Below are positions 24,049 through 35,609 of a stretch of 64,000 nucleotides of DNA, piece after piece. The notes under the pieces were generated by a model, which made no database searches, was not told where the DNA came from, and saw only the letters and a program-made list of their open reading frames with translations. Each line of letters starts with the position of its first letter. Position 1 is the first letter of the stretch. The stretch comes from Temnothorax longispinosus (lineage: Eukaryota > Arthropoda > Insecta > Hymenoptera > Formicidae): positions 14,884,620 to 14,948,619 of the forward strand of contig NC_092366.1 in assembly GCF_030848805.1 (NCBI RefSeq), given 5' to 3'. The position numbers and the translations under genes were made by a program.

Positions 24049-26728
24049 TTAGCGATATGTATAAACGGATACATGCGGATATCTTTCCTTCCATCGATTA
24101 ACCAATTGATCGCTTATACCACAATGTATGAGACAAAACTCTTGCAGTTTAGGACATTGTTTGAAAATAACGGAATATTTATTAGGTATGTCAAGTTCCA
24201 CATTCTCAAAATATAACTCTTTCAAGTTTCTGCACTGCGCTAGTAATTCCAACTGGTGATCAGTGAGGACAGTATCAGACAAGTATACTTCTTGCAAGTG
24301 TTGATAAGAGGAAAATAATCTAAATAAGTTGAGTTCTGTCTCAACAGGTAAATATTTCAATCTGTAACAAAAATCATATAATTAGTACAGTCGTACTTTA
24401 ATTGCAAAGAGAACATTCATGTAACTTTTTCAAGATGCTCGCAAGAGAAGCAAACAAATTTCAATAAAGTATACAATAACGTGTATTTTAAAAGAAAATG
24501 TAGCACACACACTTACAGACGAAAGCCCACTTTTCGTAAATTCTTACAGTTTGTGAGGGCACTAATACCCTGAGGTGTAAGATAACGTGCAGATGAATTT
24601 ATTACTTCCAAGTCACGACACGAATTTCCCAATTCTCTTAAAACTGCATCGTTTATAAAGTCTCCCGATTGTAACTCACGCATCCGTTGATTATTTTGCA
24701 GTATCTTGCAAAGACGTTGAACGTTTATACATGTACAAAAAAGGTTTAAACGTTCCAAACCTTCCAGTTTCTCGAGGTACGAAAATCCTTCGTCGTTTAT
24801 ATCAAGACAATAACATAGATCCAATTCTAAGAAAAATTTGTATAAGTTATATGCAATTTACACACAATCTTGACAATTATATACATATATGTATATATAT
24901 ATATATAATTAGTATATATATATATACTTTATGCATAAATATACATACCTTTCAAATTTTTGCATATCTCTGAAATTTTAAGTAGAGCGCGACTGTCAAC
25001 AGACATGCAGTTACTTAATCTTAAGTGCGTTAAACGCATGCCGCAATTATCAAGAAAGCTTACAAAATCCTTAACATCAAAGATGCTTCCTGTAAGATCT
25101 AACTGTCGCAAATATTTACATTTAGATGAAAAGTAACAAAATATATCGCGCATACGTTTGTCCGATGCAACAAGACGTATATTTAAAGACGTATGTGTAT
25201 AGAGTTCAGGGTCCCGTATTAAATTATTGAAGCGCTTATCTACATAACTCATGCGGCATAACGTCATCAAATCCAAGTTTTTTAATATCATTAGTAGTAC
25301 TTCATCCTACAAAGATAAAATATAAAACTTCAATACACGAGATGGCATTGCAATAAATATTATGATGAGAAATAGACTTCTTAGAATACTTACAGGAAGC
25401 GCAGATATACTGCAAAGTGATAGCTCCTTGGATTCATCCGAAGAAAGTTTCAAACCCTTGTCATAATTTGAATGACTTTTTAATAAATTATGACGCGAGT
25501 TTTTCTCTCCATTAGGTTGCAGATAAGCAGGAATTACCTTCTGAGGTACTTCTTTGTGCCTCATATTATTCTTATAAGAAGTCTTCCTTCGTTTATCGCT
25601 GCAAACAACATTAAAACAAATTAATATTTATATTAAAAAAATAAAAAATATTTAAAAAATAATTATTATCTTCGATTATAATACCTTTTACAAATAACGC
25701 AATATTCTGAGAAATTTTCTTGCAGATGAACTATATCCAAGTGTGCACTTTTTAAATCTGCCGTTAAATTATAAACGTCGTCATGGCATGGTGAGCACAC
25801 GGAGTTAATTCTTTTTAACACATTTGTTAAACTCTCATTAGCATTTCTAGAAAGAATCAATTCTGATGTACCGATAAGCATCACAGCATCTATCTTTGTG
25901 TAAGATTCAGGTGAACTCTTCTTAAATACTAGTCGGAGCATTTTGGTTTTAAAGTTACACGGATGTGACAGCGGTGGAGAAAATAATCTTGATGTCGGGG
26001 GTACAATCTGAGACGATTCATCCCACAATTTAAACCACTTATTCTTAGAATCTTGAGCCCAAATTTGCATTACGCTTCCAGGATTATAAATTTCGTAAAT
26101 ACAGACTCTAATTGGATATACAGCTTCGTGAAACTCGATATCTTCAAAATAGAAAGTAAAATTATACTCTGTTCTCTTAACAAAAGAGTATCTTTTTTAA
26201 CAATATATTATTATTTATCAATTCAAGTATTTAGTATTACATACCAATATAGTTATTTTTGATGCTTGTCGTTGTATAGAATTCAACAACATTAATAATA
26301 CGTCTTAACATGAAATCTTTATTTTGCCATGGAGATATTGAAATATTGATACCATCCTCCCTCTATATTAGAAAATCAAAATGTGAAAATCAAATAGTAG
26401 AAAATCTTGTAACATAAATTTATAGATAGCGATTACTTTGTACAAAACGATAACAGATAATACCAGGAAATACACATACTTTAACATATTTTTCTCCAAA
26501 AGAACATGATAGATGAAATAGTTCTCCGCAGTTTGAAAATTTGGGTGGCCCAATTATATCAGGGGCGGTATAAAATATGCTAATACTTTCGTGGTTCTCG
26601 CCAACAAATCTTTTCTTCACATATTGATAGATGAAGTCAACACTATCCTCTTCTCTTACGGATACTCTGCCAACATAGGGATATCGACTACAACTCTCGC
26701 AGTATAAAGGTTGATGATGAGATGTCAT
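24049..26728 (-). CDS. Fbxl4: FBXL4-like F-box/LRR protein, paralog B
   Basis: Seven coding exons on the minus strand in the same pattern as gene A: 26728-26480, 26362-26245, 26141-25685, 25598-25394, 25306-24949, 24826-24517, 24361-24049. Every junction is GT-AG and in frame. The product, about 670 aa, has the FBXL4 discoidin-like N-half, the F-box in exon 5 (DEVLLMILKNLDLMTLCRMS) and LRRs to a C-terminus of VSVYTYR. Exon 3 is close to identical to gene A, whereas exons 2 and 6 differ most. The second exon reads REDGINISISPWQNKDFMLR. The 5' intron is about 3.3 kb against 1.1 kb in gene A because of a transposon nest at 27230-29827. Confidence 0.86.
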
Positions 26729-27274
26729 ATTTTCTCTCTAAAAGAAGAAAAAAAATATGGAGAGTAAAAATTCTTGTTTTGTAGTATATGCTAAAATGTA
26801 ATACAATATCATATTTTTATCATATTGTAATATATCATATAAGTATAGCGGTAAGATTATATAATCTAAGTTTATCCTGCTTCAATTCACTTGCTAATAC
26901 TGACGTTATAATATTATTGTCTGCATGTGTGTATATCATTATTAAATAATTAATTATTTTAAAGGAAATAACCATAGACCTAGAGGTCTATGGAAATAAC
27001 TGTTTTTTATATTTTTTTAATATAGAAAAATGTTTTTTTTTTTATTAATCTGGGCTGCGTTATCCAGAACCACGCGATCTTATAGCAATATAAGGATGCT
27101 CTGCCCTTGTTCAACTTTCTGTGAGTAACAAAAGATAGAACGACGCTTGAGCGTTAAAAGTGTAATTCTGGGAACGCGCAGCCCTGAAATATCGCGATAT
27201 CAAAATAATCGACCGAAGTTGGTCAACTGCCCGATAAAAATCAGTCACGTCACATCCACGTCGAATCTACGTAA

Positions 27275-27528
27275 TTTACGTGGACTACGTGGATGCAGAT
27301 TTATCCACAAACTATCCACATAGATGCAACGTTCTTTTTTCATCACTACATCAAAGTCTTTTATCCTCGAAATATCAATGTAGATTCTCTGTGGATATAT
27401 CTATTAAGAGATATGTACAGAGAATTTTTATCGACATTTCGAGGATAAAAGACTTCGATTAGTGATGAAAAAAAAACGTTGCATCCATGTGGATAGTTTG
27501 TGGATAAATCTACATCCACGTAATTTCT
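27275..27528. repeat. Foldback inside the 2.6 kb element
   Basis: Arms of about 115 bp: TTATCCACAAACTATCCACA and TGTGGATAGTTTGTGGATAA, with TCGAAATATC / GACATTTCGA and AAGTCTTTTATCC / GGATAAAAGACTT further in. Confidence 0.8.
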
Positions 27529-27936
27529 ATTAAAGATTATAATTAATCAATGAAAGTATTATTATACTGCGTTTATATGGCAATGTCATAGCTTTTAATG
27601 GATAATCAATAGTGAATTATAATTTGATGCTACAATTATACTTTGTATACTGCAGGTGGAATGAACTTGTATTGAATAAGATTTTGTATGCAATTGCCAT
27701 GTCGATTGACACATTTTAGCCCTAGTCGGTGGATCAGCAATTTATGTTTCTGCATTATTTCTAAAGTTTCATTAACGAAAGGTTTCCTTATTTTTGTCTA
27801 GTGAGGTCCTTGTAAGGATTTGATAAAAATGTTTTAACTTTATAAATATACTTTTTTCATAAATATATTTACGAACACAAAATTTCATAATGAGCCGGCA
27901 CTGGTTTCTGACATTCACCCGACATTAAGAAATATT

Positions 27937-28067
27937 GGCCTAGTTTACACCGATCTCTTGATACGCGTATCAAATAGTATATTTGAACTGATCAGCCAAT
28001 AATCAGACTTATTTACTAGTTATTTACTATTTAATACGCGTATCAAGTGATCGATGTAAACTAGGCT
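27937..28067. mobile_element. Foldback MITE, family F7
   Basis: Ends GGCCTAGTTTACACCGATC and GATCGATGTAAACTAGGCT, inner GATACGCGTATCAA on both sides and a GCCAATAATCAG. Flanked by ATT at 27934-27936 and 28068-28070. The empty site is present at 38385-38395 (aaatattatatc), which proves the insertion and its 3-bp duplication. Confidence 0.88.
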
Positions 28068-28235
28068 ATTATATCATATATCCAATTTCAAATTTTATTA
28101 CTCTTTTTAAACTGAATTTGTTTCTTAAGATGATTTTTGAAAAAGTATATATTTGCGCTGGTTATGACATATGTAGACTATATATAACGTTTTTAAGAAG
28201 TAGTCAAATTAAGAAGTAGTCTACCACGTAAGGCA

Positions 28236-28503
28236 CCTAAAATAAAATAGCTAGTTTTTTACTCACCTTTTTCTAGCAAACTTTTATAATGAGTTACGGA
28301 ACACACTAGACTTAAGTGCAACACAATAAGATATCGTTTATTTTCTATTATCAAAGACTAATATGTATTCGATTGCGAGAGCCCAATCTGGGCCAGACTG
28401 ATTGTACCCTAGTTCATAAGAATTTTCTTGTTTATTGGAAATATATGTAATTCCGACAATTTATATGGTATGCAATAAACATATTAAAAAAAAAAAAAAA
28501 AAA
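28236..28503 (+). mobile_element. Poly(A)-tailed retroposed insert in a tRNA-like block
   Basis: 268 bp insert with AATAAA at 28474-28479 followed by 18 A (28486-28503). It splits the tRNA-like sequence of element T1b between ACGTAAGGCA and GTTGGCTCACG. The flanks GTAAGGCA (28228-28235) and GTAAAGCA (28504-28511) form an 8-bp target duplication with one change. No ORF is seen, so it looks like the 3'UTR end of a reverse-transcribed mRNA, source unknown. Confidence 0.8.
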
Positions 28504-28618
28504 GTAAAGCAGTTGGCTCACGATGCAGAGGTCCCGAGTTCAAATCCCACCAAGGTAAGTGTGTTTTTCAAATACGAAAAAATATTTATAAATCATAGAC
28601 TGCATCTTAAGAAACAAA

Positions 28619-29614
28619 GGAGGAGGGTCCCTAAGGCCTGTTTTCGGCACCCCTTCAAAATTGGGCCAAAATGGCTGGAATCACTTCCTTATACCCTTGG
28701 AAGTAATATTTAGTCAATTCCAGCCTGAACGGAAGTATTTAGAGTGTATACTTCAAGTATACATGGTGCATCAGCGCGCCCGTATCAAGCATTTTTTGGA
28801 AAACTAAGCGTTATTGAGAAAAATGTTTCAGATAAAAATTGTATGGTTTCAAGGAGGACATAAGATGGTGTCATTGGTTTGACCTTGGATAGTCATTTCA
28901 TCAGACTCACCTTAACCAAGCACCCCAAAAGGTGAGAGGCAAGGGGACTCACCTTAATCAAGCACCCCAAAAGGTGAGAGGCAAGGGGACTCACTTTTTT
29001 AATCTAGCACCCCAAAAAGTGACAGGCAAGGGGACTCACGTAAATCCAACACCCCACTCTACGTGGCTTCTTAAAGGAAGATTACGTTTACAATTTTACT
29101 GTTCACGTGTGGAGAATCAACAAGAATGAATAATATGATTTCAATCTCGGATCTCCTTAAGTAACGTTTTCTACAAATCTATCTGTAAGAAGCCTCATAA
29201 CTCGCAAAGTACTTAATAAAAAATGACTTAGTTATGAGTGTTTTGGAAAGCTCTCGAAATAAGCTACAATTAAAGATATGTAAAAATAGGGGGTTCTATA
29301 TAAAATATTGAAATCAACATTCACGTGACCTTCAAATGACTATCCAAGGTCAAACCAATGACACCATCTTATGTTCCCCTTGAAACCATACAACTTTTAT
29401 CTGAAACATTTTTCTCAAAAACGCTTAGTTTTCCAAAAAAATGCTTGATACGGACGCGCTGATGCACCATGTATACTTGAAGTATACACTCTAAATACTT
29501 CCGTTTAGGCTGGAATTGACTAAATATTACTTCCAAGGGTATAAGGAAGTGATTCCAGCCATTTTGGCCCAATTTTGAAGGGGTGCCAAAAACAGGCCTT
29601 AGGGACCCTCCTCC
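28619..29614. mobile_element. 1 kb foldback element with minisatellite core
   Basis: Arms of about 290 bp, left starting GGAGGAGGGTCCCTAAGGCC, right ending GGCCTTAGGGACCCTCCTCC. It splits the right inverted end of T1b (AAGAAACAAA / TTTAGTTAAAA). The centre (28906-29045) has about three 49 bp units with CACCCCAAAAGGTGAGAGGC and AAGGGGACTCAC. Confidence 0.85.
28906..29045 (+). repeat. Minisatellite in the foldback core
   Basis: Three tandem units, each with AAGCACCCCAAAAGGTGAG-like and GGCAAGGGGACTCAC motifs; the third has drifted (AAAAAGTGACAGGC). Confidence 0.8.
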
Positions 29615-30056
29615 TTTAGTTAAAAAATAATAAAATTTTGAAATAAATAATTTTTTTATGTCTGGTGAATAATTATTCAGTGAAACACGTGGATTTCACG
29701 TCAAATCGATGATCTCATGGACTACAGTACCGTTCTTGAGCGGATTGTCCACTCGAATGTCCACGTGGATTCCACGATGCTGATCCACGTAGCAATAACG
29801 TGGATTTCACGTACTGTTTTTATCGGGTGCTTACGTCTTAACGCATACTTTTACGGCTATTGTAAAATATGTATTTTTTCATTTATGTAATATATCTTTT
29901 ATCTCATTGTTTGATACAAGTTATACTAGTGATCCAGCAATAATAAGTCAAACAAGATGATACAGTGAATAAAGAGGATCACCGGAAATTTAACTCGGAA
30001 CTGAATAAAAAAATTAATCAGAAAAACCAATCTCTATCGATTTTCATACTACTCAC

Positions 30057-30140
30057 TGTTTATCAACAAGGTAGATTTGATTTTTTCCGTATAAAATGAA
30101 AAAATCATGAAAGAGAAGAAATGTTGGAACACGTGGTGAT
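30057..30140 (-). other. Candidate 5' exon of FBXL4-like B
   Basis: Matches 20592-20690 of gene A almost base for base, including the ATG (30108), the 52-nt frame (MIFSFYTEKIKSTLLIN) and a donor (GTGAGTAG). Similarity between units stops just upstream, near 30150, so this is about the upstream edge of the duplicated block. Confidence 0.5.
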
Positions 30141-30177
30141 CGAGAGCATACTACTTCTGTACGTCTGTGGTTTGTAC

Positions 30178-31490
30178 ATACGTATACGCAGAGAGAAACC
30201 TGAGAGCGGCCATCCCGCTTCGGGGGACGCCTGTCCTAATCTGCCCTCTGAGAAAGTGGACGTCAACTACGGCGTTACGCTCGGTAACGATCAGAGAGAT
30301 CTCGGGTAACGATACATGGGTTCGTATCCGTGCTATGGTTCGTGTCCGAACTACTCAGATGGAGGGTATGTGCTGGTCGCGCAAGTCCCTCCTCTGTCAG
30401 TTTACGCTCGGCATTCGGCAAGCTTCGCGCGGGGAGAGAAGGGCAGACATACGATCTGCTGTTTCCTTCTCTCTTGAGCTGTAGAGGCCACGCATTTCGG
30501 GTATCGCCTCTCATGTCTCGCCGAGTGCCGAGTCTCGAGTTGGCAAATCGACGATGCGCTATGTTACATTTATGTTTATATTTACGAGTTTTAATTGTTA
30601 TATTTATAAATATTGCAATTATATTTACAAAAAAATTGCAAATTAATAAATAAATTTTATTAAACATAAAATCGCGTATGATTATGTACTTCCGTAGTTT
30701 TTGTACCGTTAAAATTAAACATAAAATTAATTAATTAAATATAAATATTTATAAACATAAAAACTAAAATTCGTAAATGTAATGTATAGAAATTCCCGTT
30801 CTGGCCAATATGGTTTTTTATCTAGAAAAAAAGTCATATTAAAAACATTAACTTTGGCAAAATATTTAAATTTAAATAATTTAATATTTAAATGCATAAT
30901 AATAGTAAAATATTAACTATCAAGAAAAAAAAGGTAGTTTATAGTGTTCTTTTTACTCTTATTAAATTTGCCAAATCACGAGCACCAAAAGAGGGATATT
31001 GGATTAAAATAAAAACAATTTATTATACAAATAATGCACACGGTTAATGTTTCGACTATAGTTAGTCTTCTTCGGAACGGATTATTACGAAAGAAGAAGA
31101 TAAATATCAAAAAACATGATAATTAATGTTTATTTAACATACTAAAACATTAAACATTAGTCAGACTAAAACATTAAACAATCACCTAACAATATAAACA
31201 AAATAAACAATAATCTAATTGAATCACAAATATAAAAACGCCGGAATAATCGAATGAAACCATGGCAAGATAAAATATTTATATTGAGAAGTGGTAAAAT
31301 CTCTTCCGTCAGGAAGAAAATGTAAAAAATTATTAACGGGGGTATTTTGATTTAAAAGATCTTTAAAATATGTATTTTGCAGGAATTTTTTATAAGGAAA
31401 CGAAGAAAGTGAATAACGTTAAACTTTGCATGTTCACTTCACCTTATTTTAAAATTTTATTTTTATTTTTTAAGTAACAAAAATGCTTTT
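30178..31490. repeat. Large inverted repeat, left arm
   Basis: Reads as the reverse complement of 47090-48240 (30178-31190) and then of 41395-41705 (31185-31490). Shared words include GTTCGTGTCCGAACTACTCA, GAGAAGGGCAGACATACGAT and CGAAACATT. In the right arm the two parts are separated by 5.4 kb of inserted DNA. It also contains CCGAAGAAGACTAAC...GTCGAAAC near 31055-31082 (minus strand), a Penelope-type terminal motif. Confidence 0.78.
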
Positions 31491-32465
31491 CCTTTCTATT
31501 ATATTATAGGTATTCTGGTCACTAGAACGTATAAATGACAGACGGTGTAAATAATTCTAGCTGTTCTATAGGTATCTGAAACGCAAAAAGCTAAAATTTT
31601 CTTATTCAGAAGAAGTATATGTGGCTATCGTCTGAACTAAAACTAAACCAATATTTCCATTCTAGGCAGCCTTTTTATCAAAAATATTATTAATCAATAT
31701 TAAATAAACAATTTACGGTCTGAGCTTGGATTTTATAGTAGCCTAATAATATTTTTTATATACTATATTTACATATTTTTTTCAACTTTAATAAACTACG
31801 CGCCGACTAACTTGTCAGACTTATAACACAGCTCCTATTGGAGGAGTAAAATCCCCTCACTCCCCTCTAATTAAATCGATTTAAATAATGTTGGAGTAGT
31901 AAAGAATTTACTACTCCAACAGGAGCTGTGTTGTAAGTTTGACAAGTTATGTCGGCGCGCAGTTTATTAAGGTTGGAAAAAATATACGTGTAGTACACAA
32001 AAAATATTATTAGGCTATTAAGATCCAAGCTCGGGCCGTAAACGGCTTATTTAATATTGATTGATTGTATAACGGTCATAAAACGGGGGGTCTTATTTCT
32101 CTTATATTATTAAAAATATTATAACTTTTTTTTAAATTTTGTTAGTATTTTATTAAAAGAAAAAAACTAATAAACGTATAATGTTTATTCTAGTTCAGAC
32201 AATAACCACACTTATTCTGAATAAGAAAATTTTTTGTTTTTGGGTTTCTGATACCTATAGTATATAGAACAGACAGAATCATTTACTCCGTCTGTCATTT
32301 ACACTTTCTAGTGATCAGGATATAACATAGAAAAAAATAGCATTTTTCTTACTTAAAAAATAAAAATAAATTCTTAAAATAAGGTTAAATAAGAACATGC
32401 AAAGTTTAACAATATTCGCTTTCTTTGTTCCGCTATAAAAAATCCCTATGTATGAAAAATACTTA
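31375..32465. repeat. Imperfect 1.1 kb palindrome P1
   Basis: Arms of about 500 bp around a centre at 31870-31910 (GGAGTAGTAAAG / CTTTACTACTCC type hairpin). Shared words include TTTGCATGTTC / GAACATGCAAA, AAATGACAGACGG / CCGTCTGTCATTT and AGGTATCTGAAAC / GTTTCTGATACCT. Related DNA recurs at 40150-41400. Confidence 0.78.
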
Positions 32466-32529
32466 TTTTTAAGACCTTTCAAACCAGAATACGCCCTTAA
32501 TTTATTGTTTGTTATTAATATATTGTAAT

Positions 32530-33029
32530 NNNNNNNNNNNNNNNNNNNNNNNNNNNNNNNNNNNNNNNNNNNNNNNNNNNNNNNNNNNNNNNNNNNNNNN
32601 NNNNNNNNNNNNNNNNNNNNNNNNNNNNNNNNNNNNNNNNNNNNNNNNNNNNNNNNNNNNNNNNNNNNNNNNNNNNNNNNNNNNNNNNNNNNNNNNNNNN
32701 NNNNNNNNNNNNNNNNNNNNNNNNNNNNNNNNNNNNNNNNNNNNNNNNNNNNNNNNNNNNNNNNNNNNNNNNNNNNNNNNNNNNNNNNNNNNNNNNNNNN
32801 NNNNNNNNNNNNNNNNNNNNNNNNNNNNNNNNNNNNNNNNNNNNNNNNNNNNNNNNNNNNNNNNNNNNNNNNNNNNNNNNNNNNNNNNNNNNNNNNNNNN
32901 NNNNNNNNNNNNNNNNNNNNNNNNNNNNNNNNNNNNNNNNNNNNNNNNNNNNNNNNNNNNNNNNNNNNNNNNNNNNNNNNNNNNNNNNNNNNNNNNNNNN
33001 NNNNNNNNNNNNNNNNNNNNNNNNNNNNN
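32530..33029. other. Assembly gap (500 N)
   Basis: Exactly 500 N, a conventional placeholder, so the true distance is unknown. Open frames that appear to cross it are artefacts. Confidence 0.99.
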
Positions 33030-33408
33030 CCTTTCCGACTCATCCTATGTATACGAATTAAGTTACGAAATACGGTATTTTTTATTATTTCCTCCGTGAT
33101 ATTTTTATGACGTTTTATTCTTCGTACTCTTTAGAAAATAACGTCGTTTCGATTCTTACATACGGTTATACGCAATTTCCTTCCGTGTGTAGCAATATAT
33201 CTTCAATATATCCGGTATAGATAACGGCGGTATCGATGAATATCGTTTACATCTATTTTCAGAAATAATCAGCCCAGGTGATACTTCGACGGTGATACAT
33301 CAGCGAGTCGTTATGTTATACAAATACCGGCTCATTATCGGTGGCTATCGCGATACTTTGACGTTTCGACGGAGTCAATCACGCGTCGCGATCGCGAAAA
33401 GGGCTTAC
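33030..33408. other. Likely first intron of the P450 gene
   Basis: Non-coding DNA between the gap and the P450 first exon; no second exon recognised. Confidence 0.4.
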
Positions 33409-33598
33409 CTTCTTGCGAGCAGTTGAGCTGATAAGCGTTGCCGATGAGAGGCAACGCGGTGGGATAAAGCACCTTCCTCAAGGCGTATAGGAATTTTACG
33501 CGTTGCACTAGCAGGACTCCGAGAAGACTCAGCAGGCAGGAGAATAGAAAAACGGTCATCCAAGACCCTCCTGTCACAAAGGTCGCCACAATACTCAT
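33409..33598 (-). CDS. Cytochrome P450 first exon (gene cut by gap)
   Basis: Minus-strand exon from ATG at 33598 to a GTAAGC donor at 33408, 63 codons plus one base. It encodes a hydrophobic N-terminal anchor (WMTVFLFSCLLSLLGVLLV), a basic stretch (LRKVLYP) and the proline/glycine hinge ALPLIGNAYQLN, the usual start of a microsomal P450 of the CYP4 type. The heme-binding exon and the rest should lie to the left, toward or within the gap, and are not visible. Family assignment within the P450s is tentative. Confidence 0.75.
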
Positions 33599-33887
33599 GT
33601 TGGGTGCTGCGCGACCCGTACGCGCTCGATCCGTCTTCTCAATGCTCTCTTGTCGATTTCCTCTCTCAGCAGGATGCTCGCGGAGTGATATTTTTCACCC
33701 GACTTCGACTATGGACTTCTTGTATCTTTAGAAAAGATCGGGCACTCTTCTCGAGATCTAGAAAAGATCATATAAGGAAAAAATCATATAAGGAAGATTC
33801 AGTCAGAGTTCTCTTAACTTACGTCTTGCTTTCGTAAGACTCAACGTCTCTTACCGCGGGCGGTCGTAGAACTAGTCGAGAGATTCT

Positions 33888-34010
33888 GATCCTATCGCGG
33901 AGGTGTTCTTCGACACTCTGCGCGAAGGATGCGTTTTTAAGGGGATGCTGGAGCCGTTGCCGAACTCGATCAGCGTCGATAAAGAAGTGCTCACCGACTA
34001 TATCTGTCCT
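33888..34010 (+). other. Unassigned coding-like segment
   Basis: On the plus strand, after a possible acceptor (cgcggag), the frame reads VFFDTLREGCVFKGMLEPLP then NSISVDKEVLTDYI. GC content and codon use look gene-like against the AT-rich surroundings. I do not recognise the family, and no matching downstream exon is found. Confidence 0.25.
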
Positions 34011-34709
34011 TGTATAGACAAAGATATAGACAAGGATAGCACGCTACATTGCACGCACACATACGCACGATGCACATCGACATTATACTTTTATATTATG
34101 CTTCCAAATCTTGATTTGGAGGGTTTATCGATGTTTTTCTTGTTGTGCAATTCGGGGGAACTTGTTTTCGCGTTCGTACCAATGGTATATCTCTTATATG
34201 AAATACATCTTGTGACGAGCTGACAGCTCGCCGCAACTCGAGACGCCATATTGGGATAAAAGTAGGATAAGGAAATCTGTACTTCCGTAATTTTTTCTCG
34301 TTTTCTATATAAAATCGGAGTTCCCCCGAATCATTAATGTATGTACTGCAATTCTGGAGAAGGATTTTTAATTCTGTCAAATTAATACGACGCTACGTGC
34401 CGACAAAAAATGCCGGTAAAACAGACGGCTCCAGCATCCCCTTAAACACGAATGAGCCTTCCTCGGGAAGCGAAGTGCGGTCACGCAATCGCAAAGTCAA
34501 TCGGAGGCCGCGAAAGGTTAAAGCACCGATTTTTCAACCCTGCGAGCGAATAGGGAACGGACCAGTATATAATCGTGAGACTGATGCTTGCGCTGTGATG
34601 TCGCGTCACACCCTCCGGTTATAATGCATGATCAGTGCGGAAGAGATGCCCTTATATACTCTTGGAATGTATGGCTAACCTTCACTAATAGAAGGCGAAT
34701 ACGTGTGTA

Positions 34710-34712
<3 letters not shown>

Positions 34713-34745
<33 letters not shown>

Positions 34746-34771
34746 GCGCGTGTCAAGTCTCTCTCTTTCTT

Positions 34772-34833
<62 letters not shown>
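34713..34833. repeat. (GT)n and (CT)n microsatellites
   Basis: A (GT)n tract near 34713-34742 is followed, after a short GC-rich spacer, by TTTC repeats and a (CT)n tract to 34833. Confidence 0.95.
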
Positions 34834-34834
<1 letters not shown>

Positions 34835-34836
<2 letters not shown>

Positions 34837-35605
34837 CTGCACGGCCAGATCTCCGACAGGCTCACCTCGAGACGATGATTTCCACGTGGTGGAAAGAGAG
34901 GGAAGCAATGAGAGCGGAGCGCGAAGAACTCCTCAACTCCTCAGCCAATCGTTTCACGCGTGAAACTCCGCGGCGAGACGTTTCGCGAGAGACATTAGAG
35001 AACGCACGGAGAGCAGAGGGGTTCTTTCTATCTCGAAAAAAGAAATCAAGTTTATCGGAAAAAAATGTGTGTGACGTTTGGTGATAATTAAAAATATCTC
35101 TGATAACAGTAAAGCCGTGTGCACGTTTGCGCCTGTTGCCCAGGTGTCCACGGCATGGTCTTCTTCTTTTGTAAATTTATTTCCTCTCGAGGCACCTGAA
35201 AAACACACGCGGACGTGTATGGAGCGTCAAAGAAGCATATGTGCAATTCCAGTCAAAACAGACGAGAAATAATTTTTTAAATTGATCAAAACTTTTTTCA
35301 CGTGAAATGTACATAAAATAATGAGATACGTATTTTTTTATTCGTTAAAAAAATTCTTTTTGCGGAAGTTATAAGCAATATACAATTTTCGAAAAATGAA
35401 GAAGTTGTCAACTTAAAAAATTAATATCTCTGATTACATTTATCATAGAGAAATGTTCAAAAATTCATTTTAAAGCTAAGGAGACAATTAAAGAAAAATA
35501 AGTTAAGAAATTGCAAATTCTAATTGTTATAAGCAATTAAAATGTTTAATTACTTATAATTAATTATTTTTTTCACCCAAAAGTACACTTTTAAAAAATT
35601 TTAAA
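34835..35605. other. Unassigned region
   Basis: GC-richer 34840-35270 followed by AT-rich DNA. Short frames on both strands have low-complexity content and no recognisable domain. Confidence 0.35.
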
Positions 35606-35609
35606 ATAA

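Larger units (their letters stand above)
27915..29660 (+). mobile_element. tRNA-like foldback element T1, copy b (interrupted)
   Basis: Copy of T1 bounded by TTCACCCGAC near 27916 and TCTGGTGAA near 29662. Its tRNA-like block is split into 28218-28235 and 28504-28556 by the poly(A) insert. The right inverted end is split by the 1 kb foldback, and its left flank holds the F7 element. Confidence 0.75.
27230..29827. mobile_element. 2.6 kb terminal-inverted-repeat element containing nested insertions
   Basis: Left end CCCGATAAAAATCAGTCACG matches the complement of the right end (CCCGATAAAAACAGTACGTG). No transposase is seen inside. It sits in the 5' intron of FBXL4-like B; the matching intron of gene A lacks it. 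Internal sequence is rich in ACGTGGAT words. It contains a foldback at 27275-27528, an F7 MITE, a T1 element, a poly(A) insert and a 1 kb foldback. Confidence 0.7.

Noticed and set aside
32315..33099. Long open frames on both strands across 32530-33029
   Set aside because: They are made of N and are not sequence.
34632..35084. Open frames around the (GT)n/(CT)n tracts
   Set aside because: Product of dinucleotide repeats (poly Leu-Ser and Arg-Glu); not genes.
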